DNA from: Pogona vitticeps
Lineage: Eukaryota; Chordata; Lepidosauria; Squamata; Agamidae
DNA length: 64,000 bases
Direction: 5' to 3'
NCBI RefSeq assembly: GCF_051106095.1
Contig: NC_135789.1
Coordinates: forward strand, 18,957,501-19,021,500
The notes under the pieces were generated by a model that did no database searches, was not told the DNA's origin, and saw only the letters and a list, made by a program, of their open reading frames with translations. The stretch's first letter is position 1, and the number at the start of each line of letters is the position of its first letter. Shown in pieces: positions 30,828 to 46,034 of this stretch. The position numbers were made by a program, and so were the translations under genes.

Positions 30828-33800
30828 CCAGAAGCAGACCAACAGCAGCTCCCAGGATCCACAGAGTCTTTGCAGGTACTTGATGGCGAAAGACAAAAAA
30901 CAGAGACTTGGGCTGATAAAATTGGTATTTACTTTCCAGGGACTTGAGATACACCCACAGGTGCAGAACATGCATGGACCTGGAACTGAGGAAGACGATT
31001 CCTCTGAGGAGGTGCAGAGTGCAAGCTTTGATTTTTCACAGCCAGACCCTGTTGCAAAATCAGCAAGGGAGCAGAGGTGGAAAATATATATGTATATAAT
31101 ATATATATAAAATTTACAGTTGCTGCAGAGAAAGCCCGAGAGTGACAACAAGCGATGCCATGTGCTTTTCCGAGGCAGCCTGTTCCATAAACGTGCCCTC
31201 AGGGCTTCTGCGTCTCAATTTTCCGTTCAAAACACAGGCGGCATCTTTCCATCCTCAATTCCCTCCCTAGAAGTCCACCCCCCCCCGATATGAAGAGAGA
31301 GGTGGATAAAAAGGAAGGCGGCTGCTTCTGTGTTCCCTTCTCTTGTCCGCCTGACTGAGCGCCAGGAGCGTTTCTAGGGTCTTCCGACAGGTGACCCCTC
31401 TTCAATCCGGCCTTTTAAAAAGGCCCACATTTCAATCACTACAGGCGGTTGCCATTTCTCCCCCCCACCTCTGCTGCTGGGTTTTGGAAAGTCACCCCCC
31501 CCAAAAAAAAACCCTCAATATTTTGGATTTGAACCATTAAACTGGACACAAACGGGGGGGGGGTTGACCCTGTGAAGAGGCAACCTCCACAAAGCCCCGT
31601 CCACCTCCCAGCTGGGCCCTTCCAGATTTAAGTCCGTGGATTCCTCAAGGGAATCGGTCTGTCTCACATGGGGCACTTCCTCTTTCCCTGCTGCCTTCCC
31701 CCCTTTTCCCAGCAAGAGGGAGTTTCTCTCCCAGGGACCCCCCCTGCCTTTGGAGACGCTCAGAGGTTTACGGTCTGAGCTTCCTTCGAGGGAATTTGGG
31801 CTTCACCTGAACCCGGGACCCCTTATCTTTCCACAAGCTGTGGCGTCCCATCAAGAGTTCAGCATCATGCTGCAAAGGAGCCAGACTTCCACCCACCCAC
31901 CCTCCATAATTTACTTTCTCCATCCTTGTCCAAGTGCTCGGATCTGTCATCGTAAATTGGAAATACCACCTGGACAATCTTGGGCCTTCAGTGATGTTTC
32001 CCTCGCCAGCCTAGCTGAGCTTCCATGGGCAGAGGGTTCCAGTCTTGAGGAAAAACCTGTCCCTGAGGATTCCCCACCACCACCAACGCCCACGGCGAGA
32101 TCCTTTATCCCAGAGGTCCCAAAGGCTGGAAGGGTTTGGCCCAGCTCCCCCCCCCCCCATTTTTCCTAGCAAGGAGACCGGCCATTTAGGAGTAGGGTTA
32201 ATAAAGCTTATTATCCAACCTCTTGGCCTAAAGCACCCTCTTGTGGGAAAGACCCATCACCATGGATGACATGATGGTGGCGGCATCCTCTTTTTCTGCT
32301 GTCAGGAGAGAGGGAGGTTCAGGACTTCCTCCACCGCCTGCCACGTGACAATTTGGCCCCCCCCAAAAAGAGCCAGAGGGAGCAGCCGTGCCTCTTGCCG
32401 CCTCCTGTCCCCCCCCATATTATCCTTTTCCAGATTTGTGGGAGCCCTTGTCCCAATGGACTGGGAAGGGTTCCAGATCAAACCCTGGCGGGCAGAGGCA
32501 CTTCTTTATGGGCCAGGCAGCCCCACCGGGCAAGAGCCAGCTGGAAAAAGGCTAGCTCAGGTCGAAAGCGATCTGGAGGGGAACAGATTAAGGCCACTCC
32601 ATCTATAGTGTGGAGGCAGAACACGCCTTCAATGAACACGGGGGGGGGGGGGGGGGGAGATGGTTTAAATGCATTTTTCCCCAAAAAATATCCACACTTG
32701 GGCTTTTTTTTTTTCAGGTGTATCTTGCTAGATTAGGGAGAAGAAAAAGATTCGTATTTTTGGTATTGCTGGTTGCTCACCTCCTGGGGAGGGATTGAGC
32801 CCAACAGCTTATCAACTAACCTTTGTAAACAGAGAGTTGTGGAGACCTCAAATTTCTAAACCCCTAGAAACCTTTCTTTCCTGTTAGTGCTCAGTTTCCA
32901 GTCCCGATCCTGCTTGTTGCCCTCCTTTTTCTTCTTCTTTCCCCCCCTAGAAACCCAACATCTAATTGAAGTCCTTAAAAAGCTAGAAAGCTTCCACCGA
33001 CAGCAAGCAGGCGGCAACAGCTTCCCTGCAAAAGCTAAAACTCCCTATTTTTCTATCAAGAGGCGTGGAATGACTCTGCCTAGTCCTGGCTCCTTATTGC
33101 ACGTCGATCTTGAGACAGTCATTATCCAAGGTGTGCAACGGTCTACACTTACCATGAACCTTTTACGTCAGCTGAAACATGAGGCAATGTTCTACTCAAG
33201 TCTCCCACCGCAAAGCCTGGCTATAGACTGGGGAGGGGGTGCTAAGCAAGGAGCAAGGCCTCCAGGTTGCTTTTCTTGCCTTTCTCCTTTGGGCAGAACT
33301 GAAGGCTGCGATGCCCCCATCAGTCATGTGGGAAAGCCTGGATGGGGCTCAGCCCCTCCCTTCCCTGCCTGCCCCTCAAAGTCTCAGTGTGTAGCCCAGC
33401 TCAACCACCATCCCCCAAATGATCATGCTCTTAAAACTGACTTTCTTCACTCCAGGTAATCCCTTTGCTACCACCTCATCAAGAAGTATCTTTCTCCACC
33501 TCATTTGGCTCACCATTCACGGGCAGCTTGTCACTCCCCCCCCCCCTTTTACATTCCCCTGCTGAGGCTGTCACCCAAGTGCAGGCTGGGGGCCCTGAAA
33601 AAGCCCGTGCCGGTCCGAGACCCAACAGGCAAACGCCTAGGCGGCCCAGCGGCTCCCGTGACAGGAGGGGGGAAACCATAGGCCTTCAAGGGCTGCACCA
33701 GCAGCGCTCATGTTTAGGGTTGGCCATGCCTTGGGAGCCGAGCCAAGGAGGCCCCGACCATCTAGTCGCTTTCCTATTTCCACAGCGAATCCCATACTTG

Positions 33801-34174
33801 TGATAAAAACAGGGCGCCGCAGGGCCTCCCAAACTAAACCACTGCAATTCCCTTTGCTGCTGGAGAGCAAGGGGGGGGGAATGAGCACCCAGCTGTTTCT
33901 GCTCTGCAACACTTGTGCTTCCAGCCCTAAAAAAGAAAGCCTGCCGTGTTCCGAGCGAGCCCTCTGCTCACCCGTCGCCTTGCTGCTGCTGCTAGCTGGC
34001 TGCCCTTGGAAAGCTGCCACCGCCTAAGCATTAATGTCTGAGGCGACGCTCCCAGGCCAATGGCCTGCCCTCCTTTCGGAGTGGCTTTCCTAAAGAACTG
34101 CGGGAAGGGGGCCAGAGGTCTCCCCCCCTTAACCTTTTGCTCCGTGACTTCTTACAAAACATGTGAAGGAACAA
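30828..34174. other. Intergenic between the DIRS copy and the CIRBP 3' end; no gene identified
   Basis: Mostly single-copy-looking sequence. There are short (AT)n runs at about 31,085-31,110, G and C homopolymers (for example 32,641-32,657) and an open frame at 32,887-33,459 with no recognised domain (see findings). FAM174C, ATP5F1D and MIDN, which neighbour CIRBP in human, are not seen. Confidence 0.6.
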
Positions 34175-36696
34175 CTCAACGGTGTTTTCATCCCATATTT
34201 ATTTATTTTTGTACATGCCATTCATGGTAAAATCAGCCATCAAAAACGCACACATCATCATCCTCGTGAACCTGTCCCTGCACTGCCTGCAGGCACCAGA
34301 ATCCATACCGCTCCTCTTCTAAGCAGCATCCAGCTGAAATAAGATTTAAAAGTTACAACTGAGATGTAACAGAAGATGTGAGACGCAGGAACTCCACATT
34401 CAAATTCAAAGCAAAAATTCAACGTTTTTGGAATAAATTAATTTTCAAGTTTTTTTTTAAATGCTGGGAAAAAAAACACCCCTAAGCCCGTACCTGCTCA
34501 CAACACTGATTGGAGATTCAGGTCTGTTTTTCCCTTCAGCCTCACAAAGCCAGATTTTGTCCTCTAGTGGTCCTTTTCCGTTTCAACCTGTCAAGACAAA
34601 CACGCGTTACCAAAAGATGCTCTTGCATGGCTGGATGCACTACCCTTTATCCCTTTTGCTACCCTGCCCACCCCCCTACTATAAAAAGCACAAGCATTGT
34701 TTTCTACAAAAGGGCTTGCTTTTCACGAAACCGTCTGTGGGAACCCGGAATGAATCTCAAGAGCCCAGTATGGGCCAAAAGTCCTCCGAGATTAACTGCG
34801 CCTCCCTCGGAACGCAATTCCATAAAAAGCAGTTAGTCACTCTGTTGGCAAAGGTTGCTTGGGAACAGTGTGGGCTATGGGGGAAAAGTTAAAACACAAA
34901 CAAAATGGCAAAGAACGTTAAGTGACTTAAAATCTTAAGGAAGAATCTCCAGAGAACGTATAACCACTTGGGGGGGAACCCATTCCCCTTAAATCTTTGA
35001 CAAGGACAATGGATGTGCCCACGCACCCCTTTTTTATGCCACAAAAGCCAGACTCAATAGAGGACTTTGTAAAAACAAGTTATGCTGACCAAAACAGGCC
35101 ATAAAATTTTGCGTGGGTGAAGGCAGACTTTTGTAAAAAAAAATTATATATACATATATATAATATGAGCTCTCGACAGGAGGAAGGATGCGGACATGAG
35201 GAAAAGAGTTACCTCTTATTACAGGACTATCCCCACATATGAACTAGGCAAGAGAGCAGCTTTCGTCTCAGAGGTTCTTTGTGTTGAAGGCACAAACACT
35301 TCTTTCTCGGCCAAGGAACTGCTGTTTTCCATACGCTAGCAGAGAATACTTAGAAGGCAACGACAAAGCTAACTAAATTAGGTCAGTTTTCCGCCTTGGA
35401 ACCCTGTCAAAGATGACCAGATGCTGACCCCCAGTTAACAGCAAGAGATTTTGTGGGGAGACTAAAATGTTGAGACTGGCTTCCAAGCTAGCAAAGGTGT
35501 CAGCTACTACTTCTCTGTCCCCTGGGTATGATCCTGCCGTGATCGTCAGCCAGCCAAGGAACTCGCTTTCTAAGCACACTACCAGCAAATGCGTGGAAGT
35601 CAAGGGCAAGTTGCAAAGGTTGGATCAAGTCCAGCCAAACTTCAGCCAGTCCCCATTTAAGGACAAAGTCCCTATGCTGAGACTACATCTAGCATCACCC
35701 TCAAGCTTGTAAAATATTGTCATTAAATTACAGCAGGATGGACCTCACACTTTTTTCTTCCAACCACCACCCTGGGCCTCACAAGCTCTTCTTCAATCCA
35801 GCTTTCTGCTCTCTTGGCCTCTCCTAACCCAGCTATGCTTCTTTTTTTCCACCATCATCCACAAATGTGTGTGGTGCAGCAAGAGAGGTACGATTTCCAG
35901 AGCAAAGCGATTGGTTTTCAGATGGACCTTTAATAGGCTTCGTGAAGCCAAAGAAAAACTGTACAAGAAATCCTTTTCACCACTTCAAAATTACAACATC
36001 AATTGAATTAGGCATTACTTTTCTTTCAGTAAAAAAAGGACAATAAAAACAAACATTTTTTCCATGAACCTCTTGCATGGTTAAGATTAGCAGAGTCTCT
36101 CTGAGTTACGTTTTATGGCATACAAGTTAAAGTCTCTTAATTGCAGGATGAACATACAAGCAAGAAATCCCTTTAGATATATCAAGGTGGGTGGGTGGCC
36201 TTTTAAAATTCGTGCCCAGGCTACAGTATGCCTACCTTGCTACACCTAAAGTTCATGTTACAGAGCGATGCACTAACAGAAAACTGAGTTCACAGCTTGG
36301 TCAGCTTCTACAGAACAGTTAAAGTCCTTTCTTGTCCAGAACAAAAAATAGGGCCCCCAAACCTTCAATTTTTTTCTTTAAAAAAAATTAAGACACGCGC
36401 ACATATGCTGCTCACAAGTGAACTAAAATTCTTAGGGCTTTTTAAAAAAAAAACTTTAAAACACTTGAGAGAGGGGAAAAACCCAGAGCTTTCTTTGGGT
36501 CTGAACAGACCGTTACATATTAGAAGCTGTCAGGCTGTGGGTTTGTTTTGCTTTTGTTTGACAAGGTCAGAACTGCAAGTTTACTACAAAAGTGAGAATA
36601 CAAAGGAGATGACTACACAAGAACGGTTTCAGCGAAGCTCCAAAAATCTTTATAAATACAGCCATTGGAAGGACGATCTTGAGCCAGGTAGGTTTT
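34175..36696 (-). other. CIRBP: Probable CIRBP 3'UTR with alternative poly(A) signals
   Basis: On the minus strand after the TAA (36,697-36,699), non-coding A/T-rich sequence continues. ATTAAA at about 35,927 and two overlapping AATAAA at 34,198-34,207 are candidate poly(A) signals; the distal ones would give a 3'UTR of about 2.5 kb. No repeat element and no other gene were recognised. The extent is inferred only from the signals. Confidence 0.5.
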
Positions 36697-38311
<1,615 letters not shown>

Positions 38312-38999
38312 TTTTCCTGCAAGCAAAAACAAACTCAGTTTAGTCAGAACACTGAATAAACTATATTTCTCTCCAACTTGTTGGTGGGTGGAAATCTAGG
38401 CAGGCCAATTGGCACACTCATCAAAGCTTGAGCTGCTGTATTTTCTGCATTTTACTACTCTGCTCCTGTTTTCCTCATTGCATTATATATGTAAATATAT
38501 ATAATTAATCGTAAGTATGTTTTCTACTTATTCTGCTTTATACACAATGCAAAGTACTGCCATATGCAGCGTGGGGAGATAAGGCTGTCACTTAAGTTCC
38601 TCCAGGAAACCATTTTCCTTTGGGGGGAAACCTCCGCTTGTTTAAAGCAACAGAGGGAAGCTTCTGGAAACAAAAGCAAGCAAAACCAAGAAATAAAAAC
38701 AATTAACTGTGGCCCCAAAGGAAGCATTCTGTCCAGGCTATAGCCCTAGATCACAAAACTGCATGCTAAAGCATCATAATTTATTTAAAACCATTTTTTC
38801 CAGCAAAAATATTTGCAGGCCACGGAAAAGCCTAAAAACTAGAAACCCACATTTTCAGTTGAAAATGATTAATTTATGGTATGGCAAAGAAGCAAAAAAA
38901 AAAAAAAGATATCTGGCCACGATCGAAGGCCAGGCACGAATCCATTTAAGCGGCTTCTCCCTTTACTGTATAACTGACCTACTTTCCCAAGGGGGAAGT

Positions 39000-40090
39000 G
39001 GCGGGAAAGGATCGATATTGTGCGCATGCGCGACACGCGCCGCCTAGTGGGAGACAGAGACAAGACCGCTCCGGCCCGCACATGCGCAGACGCCGCCAAG
39101 CTGCGCTACCTCCCTTCCCCCGCCCGCTCTTCTCTGCCCCTCCACCCTTCCCCGCGCATGCGCACAGCCGCCCTCCAAGCCTCCCTTTTTCTTATCCTCT
39201 CCCCAGCGCCATTTTGAAGCTTCCTTCCATTAAAAATGAAAAAAAAAAGCCGGCCGGGAAGCCATTTTGTGGCCCCTTTCATTTTCTCGCCGCCATGAAC
39301 GCTTCAAAGCCCCCCGCCACAAAATGATGCACAGTAAAAGCCCCACCGTTCGTCCCTCATTTAATTTAATATGCCTTTTAAAAGCCACTATTTCTCTTCA
39401 GTTTGTTTTTCCTCCGCCCGCTCCGCCGCGCCCCCTGCCCGCCCTCCGCTGTCCCTTACCTATTTAAATTCGTAGCTAATACAGACAACACGCACTATAA
39501 GAGTCCCAACGCGAACTACGCAGGCACCCGCCTGCACCTTAGCTTATATATGGCCTCCCTGGCCACGCCTACGTATGAATATGCAAACGAGCTTCCGTTT
39601 GGCAGAACCGGGTTCGGGTTCCATTCCCTCCCCTCCCCTCCCCTCAGGCATGAGGTAATACACGATGGCGGCTTTTCATTGGTCGGGCCTTAATTAATAT
39701 TCATACAAAGGGGGCGGAGTGAGAGCTTTGCTAGCGCGAAGAGAAACACCCCGCTCCCCCTCCACTTTTTCTTTTTGATCACATGGCATAAAAGAAAAAA
39801 GATGATTGGGGGAGAGCGAAAGAGGGTACAGTTGGCAAGGGCAACACGCTCCGCCTCTGCCTCTCTCGCGAGGGGATTGGCCGATTGATCCACTGCAGTC
39901 TTGGCTCGGCGCCACCGCCCCAATGACTGCGCGGGAGGGGGGAGGAAGTGGGCGTGGCCACGCTGACCTACTTTCGCGCCCTTGACGGCAATGCGGCTTC
40001 GGTTTGCCGCAGTGAACAAAGGCGGCGAGGGGGGAGGGGCGGGCGCCTCGGCGCCATCTTGGAAAGGGCCCTGGCAACACCCACAGTGGA
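39000..40090 (-). promoter_or_regulatory. CIRBP: CIRBP CpG-island promoter with TATA box
   Basis: Dense CpG on both sides of the first exon. On minus, TATATAAG lies at 39,543-39,550, and a CCAAT box (ATTGG on plus) at about 39,678. GATGGCGGC (about 39,664) and GCGCCATCTTGG (about 40,050) resemble YY1 sites. The far part (39.9-40.08 kb) could be a second or bidirectional start, but no plus-strand gene is visible. Confidence 0.8.
39460..39520 (-). other. CIRBP: CIRBP non-coding first exon
   Basis: On minus, a TATA box is followed about 25-30 nt later by the presumed TSS (about 39,518). The exon ends with AATTTAAATAG before GTAAGG (39,459-39,454). The intron runs to the acceptor at 38,317. The TSS is estimated from TATA spacing. 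Confidence 0.7.
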
Positions 40091-41739
40091 GTGCGCGGAA
40101 AGGGGGGGAAATACACGCTCCCTTTCAAAAACACACACACAAAAAGAAACACTTCACAAATGTAGTTTAAAAACACAATTGCAAGCCCTGGTCTCTATTA
40201 TTAACTCTCAATTTTTATATACAGTATGTATATATCCACATACATACCTTTTTTTCAATAAACCTTTTCTGCCCTACATATTTTGGTGCATTCTGTTCTA
40301 TTTTAATGCTACAGTATATGATTTTGCAATAAAGTTGTCCTGATATCACTTGCCCCCCCCAAAATCACTTGTTTGGATCACAATGCCCCAAATACTGGGC
40401 CCTGCTCTGCCCAGGGATCATGGGAACTCTAGTCATTAACCTGTCAGGCAGCCTCAATACCAGGTAGCCCGAGACAGATCTTTTCATTGCGTATCCCAAC
40501 CATTGAAAAAAAGTTGAATTTTCATTTTAAAAAAATTAAACACAAGCCCAAGCATGATGTTCCTCACAATCCTGATATGCCTCCCCACAAGATGGGTATC
40601 CCTGCCATCTGGCTGGAAAGGGAAAGGGCCGGGGGGGGGGTTCGCATTTCCTCCTCCCTCCTCCTCCTTTCTTCCTTGCGTGTCGTGTCTAGTCTCTGAG
40701 GTTCGTTTTGCGGGCAGCCTCTCCTCGGGGAGAGCCTTTAGGGCTACAGGGCAGGGCATCCATGCGTATGGGGATAATCCACATAGAAATAAAAATTACA
40801 GCAACAGGACTCTCCCTGTTGCAATTTTTACATTTGGCCGCAAACAGGGACTGGCAAATTCGCTCAAAGGAGAAATAAGGAACATTTTTTATTTTATTTT
40901 ATTTTGCTTTGCTTTTGTTTCGTGTTTCTCGTCAATACGGGCTGGACTCCCGTGCCCAAAATCCCCAGCCAGCAATGGGCATGGAAAGAATCGTTCATTC
41001 TGTGCAGGTGGATGAATTTGGTCCATCCATTCTGCCATTTATCTGTGCAACACAAAAGTTACCACCAAATATTATGTGCTGGGCTTTTAACCAAAATTAG
41101 CCTTTACATTTAAATGTCCCATCTCATGTGGCCTTCGGACTTCTTAAGGCTTGACACATTGTGCTTTATGTGATTCAATTTTTAAAATTTATTTTTAAAT
41201 CCACATCTTTCATCTGAATCCTTGGATAATAGAGACTGGCGGCCTTCTTTCAACATTGTTTTTTCCTGAACGCTACTGACTAAAGCATTTTTTCCCAAAA
41301 GGCATATTTTCGTTACAAAAGGCACTGGCCATTATCTCCGCTTTGGGAACCTGGAGGGAACCGCGGGCTATGCATGAATTAATGGCACTGGCATAATTAG
41401 CCTTGTGGAGGGGGGGGAACATGACACCGTGAGGGTCAACATTTAGTTTCAAAAAGACACTCTTGGTTTTTTTCCTCGTTATGTCTAAGAAACAGAAGAA
41501 AAAGACAATAATCTTGGTCTCTTCTATCCATTTCTTGATTTCATTTTTGTGCGTTAGTTTTCTGTCGTATATTTATTTGCGTGAGAAGGAGAGAAGGAAA
41601 GGAAAAAAGGATGGACTGAGAGAAACAAGAAGAAAATCCAAGTGTTCATAATAAAATACTCTTTTTTCCCCTGACCCAACCGGAAGATTGAATTGCAGTC
41701 CCTTTACTGATTTGGAATGTATTGCTCAACCTGACGTTT

Positions 41740-41817
<78 letters not shown>

Positions 41818-43716
41818 TTTGTTTGTTTGTTTGTTTTTCTTTGTTTTTTGCAAACGTCCTTGGGGATTACGCCATCGGATCAGGGTTATCAAAGCTTCGC
41901 TCTGGCCCCATGGCAACCGGTGAGCAAAGCCTTCCTTGCTAATGACAACCAGGCCGATTTTCAAATCCAGATGGCAGGGATGGGATGTTTTTTCAACAGT
42001 GCAAAAATGATTTGACATACATTTAGCCCATCAGAAAACAAGTATTTTTTTACTGTGTTTTATCAGACAAAAAATACATTTTTGACAGGAGGGCTGCCAG
42101 AAAGAGGATGCTGTTATATGACTTCCTAGTTAGCTGTACTGTAGTTTATACAAAATACAATACTGTATGAATTTATGCCCATCTGTTCAATCTATGAAGG
42201 CTGTTGATTCAAGACCACAGCTACAACTCTATATACATTTACAGTACTTGGGAGTAAGCTCCATTGAACACTGTAGGATTTACAACTAGGTATGTCTAAG
42301 ATTTTAGAGTAGTTTTGAAATAATTGTTAATAGTAAAGAATGTAGATGATTTCCTACAACAGGGAAGCATTCTGGCGGGTGAAATAATTAGCTGGACAGA
42401 TTTAAGCGAATGAACCAAGACAAAAGGAAGTGAATCGCTAACCAAAGAGAAGCAATTTGTTCATTCTTGCAAATTTCAGAGTTGGTGATCTGAAAGTGAT
42501 GGAGGTTTACTTAATAAGCTGTGTGATCTTTCACTGGTCACGTCCACGGTGATCCAGAGCGCAACGGGTGAGGACACTCAACCGTGTACAAGAAAAATGC
42601 TTAGATCCACTGGATTTGTGCTTCTAGAAGCAGAACAACGGGGAAAGAAGAGTAATGTTTGCAAGAAGAGCTCCCCAAAGACCATTTCCTTGGAGAGTTG
42701 CTTGCCCAGGGGCCCAGAAATCCTGACAAGGAGGCAACCATTTACGCACGGAGAAAAAAAAAACACTCATTAATTCATGCTCCTTCTCACGGGGAGGGAG
42801 AAAGACACGGGAAGGCAGATCTGCAGATTTGCTTTTCCAATACACATCTGCTTTTTCCCCTGATGTCGTGAAAAAAATCTATTTTTACTTTGTGCGCCGG
42901 GGCACACGCTGGCGGGTCTGGATTTAAAACAACATCAGCCTCACAAATTAATTGACCAAATCTGGGGCAAGCAACATGACGGCGGATCCTGTGTTGCAGA
43001 AAAGTCCTCTGATTTGGAGGGTTTTTCTCTTCACAGATAGTCCAGCCGAAGTCAGGATAGAAGAGATTAAGGCTCCGTCATATGTAATTCTTGTGTACTT
43101 CGGGGTAATGCTCTGAATCCTCTTTGTGGGGAAGCCAGAGCCTTTCTGGTGTGTAAATACACACCCTTAGACAACCCACCCCCAGGATAAAATTGCTGAC
43201 ATATATACCAGTTTCTTGACTCTGAACTTTTTCAGTTCTGAGTTGAACACAGGAGAGTCATCTTTCCTACATCTGTGGTTTCCTTCTGACCCGGTTTCTA
43301 TCTGCTACCCCCCCCCCTCTTTTCAGGGGCCCTACATGCAGGGATCCCGTTTAAGATGAGTGGTTTTCCTGAAGGAACCCAACTTTCACCCCACGAAACC
43401 CACACTGCAAGGATGCAATGGGTGTTCCTGGTCTGAGCAGAGGAGGGTGGTATCGATCACCCGCTGCGAGGGTGTTCCCACGAGATAATTTAGCCGAGAA
43501 CTTCCCTGGGATGTTGCAGTTCAATTCATCTGTTCCATTCACTGGGAAGTCTGCCTTCGTCAGGATAGGATCCAGAAACAGGGCCACATGATAAAAAAAG
43601 AAACAAACCCACAAACATATTTTTAGAGTAAGTTTGTTGGGTGTAAAGCCGCTTTTTCAGCAGGAGAGTAATTTCCCATGCACTCTGCCATTAGAGCTGA
43701 TGCCTCTTCTCTTTGG
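40091..43716. other. Intergenic, no gene identified
   Basis: A/T-richer sequence with homopolymers. A compound microsatellite lies at 41,743-41,837. Nothing coding could be supported. Confidence 0.6.
41743..41837 (+). repeat. Compound microsatellite (CT)n(TG)n(TTTG)n
   Basis: About 22 CT, 14 TG and 6 TTTG units in a row. Confidence 0.95.
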
Positions 43717-44072
43717 GAGAAGACTCTTGAGAGTCCTCTGGACTGCAAGGAGAACAAGCCTATCCGTTATGAAGGAAATCAACCCTGAGTGCTCACTGGA
43801 AGACAGACCCTGAAGCTGAGGCTCCAATACTTTGGCCATCTCATGAGAAGAGAAGACTCCCTGGAAAAGACCCTGATGTTGGGAAAGTGTGAGGACAAGA
43901 GGAGAAGGGGGCGACAGAGGACGAGATGGTTGAACAGTGTCACCAGAAGCGACCAACATGAATTTGACCCAACTCTGGGAGGCAGTGGAAGACAGGAGGG
44001 CCTGGCATGCTCTGGTCCATGAGGTCACGACGAGTCGGACACAACTTAATGACTAAACAACAACAACATGGC
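43717..44072 (+). mobile_element. BovB (RTE) LINE, 3' end fragment
   Basis: It reads RRLLRVLWTARRTS, LKLRLQYFGHLMRREDSLEK, KTLMLGKCE, RRRGRQRTRWL and then the tail CGGACACAACTTAATGAC with CAACAACAAC. This is the BovB C-terminus and 3' tail, 5'-truncated. Confidence 0.9.
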
Positions 44073-45900
44073 TAAACGATCCAGAATTGGGACATTTTTA
44101 CATTCTCCCAACATTTAGAAACACTGAGTTCTTTCCATCTCGTATATAAAAAATATGTGATTTGTGCTTAGTAAAAGCAAGAGCAGAAGCCACACCATGC
44201 TTCCAGACGCCTACCACCATCAACAGGGGCTATAAATACTTGTGCTTTAAAGTCTGTGTTTCTCCGACAGTTCCTTCCATACATGCTCCCCTGCCTCAAC
44301 AGCCTGCCTTTGAAACAAGGGAAGAGCACTCCACGGTTTAAGGGGCAGCACCCCGGCAGCGAGAGACCCTAAGAGAAAAGACCCACAAAATTAGGAAAAA
44401 GTTGCATCGTCTAGAGACAGCAGGAACGGTTTCCGTGACCTAGTTGTTCCCTAGCCAAGACAGTGTCTGCTGGAGAAAATCACGTGGACAGAATTAAACC
44501 TCTATTCAGCAAACAAGCCTTTTGGAGAAAAGCCATTATGAGAACAGGAGAAAGAAGAAAGTGGTGGACTGAAAGCTGGGGAAAGGTTTTATTCATTATT
44601 ATTTTATTCTAAATATTCTGACCCCGCTCTTCTCCTGAAAAAAAGAATCTAAGGAGGCTTACATTACAGAGAAACTCTTTGGCAACGGTGCTTTTCATCT
44701 TAGCAAGCACAAATTAAACAGGCCAGACTCTTTTCCCTCTAGAGCTTTGAAAGTTACTTTAAAAAAGAAATTAGTTAAAGTTACTGCCTCAGGACCCCCT
44801 TCAAAGTCATGGATTCTGATTGCCAACTTCCTGCGTAAAAGAAAATAATTCATTCACTAGCCTCTTACACATGAGATGCAATTGTTTCAGGGTAGCATGG
44901 GATTTCCTGAATGCAGGCAAAAATCAGGAGTAAACATGACCTAGATATAATCACTGAAAACACAAAACAAATCCCAAACAGAGATTTCTCCCATTCCTGA
45001 AAATGAAGGGTACAAAAAAGACATATAGGGGGAGTAGCCAACTCTCAGTCGTTTTCTGCTGTTGAAGGCTTTCAAAATAGGTCAAGACAAACTTAGCTTG
45101 GTATGGGTCCTGCCGCTGGGTTTGTTTCACGGTAATTCTCCTGGATGCTGTTCAAAGTGAAGCCACCGAGGGAGGCAGGGTAAGATCCAGGAAGGGAAGG
45201 TCAGAAATGTGGTTTCTCTAAACTAGCTGTCTTTTTACTAAGGACGGGAAAGCATGTTACAGCTGTTGCAAAGTTTTGAATTTTTGCTTACATTAATCTA
45301 TCTGCATAGCAGAAGGGCTAGCAGAAGGCCAGAGATTTTCAAAACAGAATAAAGTTCCCAATAAACTGTAATACTCTAACCCCTTTATCTCCTCCACTGG
45401 CACTTATGGTCTCAATAACACACTCTCAGCCATTAGCAGTAAAAAGGATAACAACATTAATTTTACAGTTGAACAGATCAAAAAGCAGATAGACCAACAT
45501 GACTGCCTGCGGCCACAGATTTCAACAGACTCTGGGGAGGAAAAGAGCACTGAGCAGAGAGGCGGGGGCTGTCTTTCAATTCAGAGGAGTGAAGGAATGA
45601 TTGGCTACTATGGGATAAATTGACAGTCCCTCCCAGCCACACCTTCTCCAGGCAGCAAGTGAGCAGGGACTGGGCAGGGCAGGGCGCTGGAGGACCGGCC
45701 CTCCCGGGCTTCAAGGGAAAGAGAGCCGCCGCCGCCCCCCCCCCCCGCTTGCGACAAATTAGCCATTCATCTTGGAGGGCCATCCCACAGCTCCCAGAAC
45801 CCATCCTGTCACCATGGCAATATTCCTGGAAGAGGCGGGTTGGGAGGACCTGCCCTCTAACTTCCGCAGTCTAGAGCGTCCATCACAATGACGCCAAGCG
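44073..45900. other. Intergenic, no gene identified
   Basis: At about 44,590-44,670 there is a second copy of the CCCGC...AAGGAGGCTTACATTA repeat also seen at 11,735. Otherwise no gene or clear element. Confidence 0.5.
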
Positions 45901-46034
45901 ACTGGTTCTTAACCTTGGGTTACTCACGAGTTTTGGACTGCAACTCCCAGAAGCCTTCACCACCAACTGTGCTGGCATGGGTTTCTGGGAGTTGCAGTTC
46001 AAAAACACCTGAGTAACAAAGGTTAAGAACCAGT
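45901..46034. mobile_element. Palindromic hAT-like MITE, copy 3 (related family)
   Basis: The ends ACTGGTTCTTAACCTT and its inverted copy AAGGTTAAGAACCAGT enclose inverted arms GACTGCAACTCCCAGAAGCC and TTTCTGGGAGTTGCAGTTC. The 134-bp block folds almost completely. It shares the CTCCCAGAA core with copies 1 and 2 but has different tips, closer to the MITE at 2,331. Confidence 0.7.

Noticed and set aside
39694-40176. Open frames in the CIRBP upstream CpG island
   Set aside because: Overlapping frames on both strands with basic, low-complexity translations; no domain or splice structure.
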